From Pseudomonadota bacterium (GTDB taxonomy: Bacteria > Pseudomonadota > Alphaproteobacteria > Geminicoccales > Geminicoccaceae), in assembly GCA_030549795.1 (NCBI GenBank), contig JAUQQO010000007.1, forward strand, positions 1 through 41,830: 41,830 bases of DNA, written 5' to 3'. This document shows positions 41,693 through 41,830 of the stretch, one piece after another. A model generated the notes under the pieces. That model was not told the origin of the DNA. It searched no databases and was given only the letters and a program-made list of their open reading frames with translations. The position numbers were made by a program, and so were the translations under genes. How positions within the stretch are numbered: position 1 is the first letter of the stretch; the number at the start of each line of letters is the position of its first letter.

Positions 41693-41830
41693 ATGATCGG
41701 ATCCGAGATGGAACAGCCTGCATCGCATAGGCCCGGGCCTTCGCAACGCAAAGCAGCTGCACGGTTGATTCGGCTCGTCCTGCCGCATCTGTGGCCAGCG
41801 GAGCCGCAGCTGCGGCTGCTTGTAGTTACC
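41693..41830 (+). CDS. ABC exporter, N-terminal fragment (Atm1/HMT-like), truncated by window end
   Basis: The first 46 residues of a gene running off the right edge: MIGSEMEQPASHRPGP at the start, then RLIRLVLPHLWPAEPQLRLLVV. The pattern of L-LVLPHLWP followed by a short polar turn and L-RLLVV is that of the N-terminus just before the first membrane span in alphaproteobacterial Atm1-type exporters (glutathione/persulfide or heavy-metal related). Only this short stretch is visible, so the family call is tentative. A second ATG lies five codons downstream. Confidence 0.6.
   Translation, partial: MIGSEMEQPASHRPGPSQRKAAARLIRLVLPHLWPAEPQLRLLVVT

Overview
The window is GC-rich, gene-dense bacterial DNA, most likely from an alphaproteobacterium, perhaps Rhodospirillales-like. 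The pointers are a DksA with the alphaproteobacterial zinc-poor finger, a CcoNOQP cbb3 oxidase operon behind a perfect FNR/Anr box, HspQ, a flagellar fliO-fliP group with an orphan FlhB C-terminal domain, a cytochrome b561/PepSY pair, and the start of an Atm1-like ABC exporter at the right edge. This is inferred from gene families; there is no rRNA or marker gene to settle it. I saw no tRNA, rRNA, IS element, prophage or CRISPR array.

Left part (253-10433, minus strand). After a lone flavin reductase comes the most interesting locus: an eight-gene, tightly coupled unit transcribed from 10433 down to 1599. It encodes a glutamine-synthetase-family ligase, an APH-fold kinase, a short-chain dehydrogenase, a complete polyamine-type ABC importer (ATPase, Tat-exported binding protein, two permeases) and a histidinol-dehydrogenase-family enzyme whose metal-ligand positions differ from true HisD. 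The content fits import and stepwise breakdown of a small amine or amino alcohol by gamma-glutamylation, phosphorylation and oxidation. The substrate is unknown and I know of no described pathway with this exact set.

Middle (10523-25609). A YdcF protein and the murein endopeptidase MepA precede an envelope/respiration block. That block has a 59-residue membrane protein and a DUF2189 membrane protein facing ccoNOQP across the FNR box, with a clear terminator after ccoP. Then follow a class IV-like histone-deacetylase-fold amidohydrolase convergent with a D-lactate dehydrogenase-type flavoprotein; fliP, fliO, an unknown small gene and an flhB-like gene; a MoeB/ThiF-type adenylyltransferase; dksA; an HNH endonuclease; and a two-domain ferric-iron permease convergent with its likely binding protein. 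No ATPase for the iron importer is in the window.

Right part (26816-41830). Four overlapping genes encode a three-subunit cobalt-type thiocyanate hydrolase/nitrile hydratase (order scnB-scnA-scnC) plus a translationally coupled exported TPR protein. An arginine right after the CTLCSCYP metal claw favours thiocyanate hydrolase. Next come a glycosyltransferase, methylmalonate-semialdehyde dehydrogenase, the cytochrome b561/PepSY pair, aminopeptidase N, a 3-hydroxyisobutyrate-dehydrogenase-family enzyme, hspQ, a small transaldolase/fructose-6-phosphate aldolase with a coupled DsbD-alpha-like periplasmic protein, gpsA, a membrane-anchored coiled-coil/HhH protein, a GMC (choline-dehydrogenase-like) oxidoreductase and the truncated ABC exporter gene.
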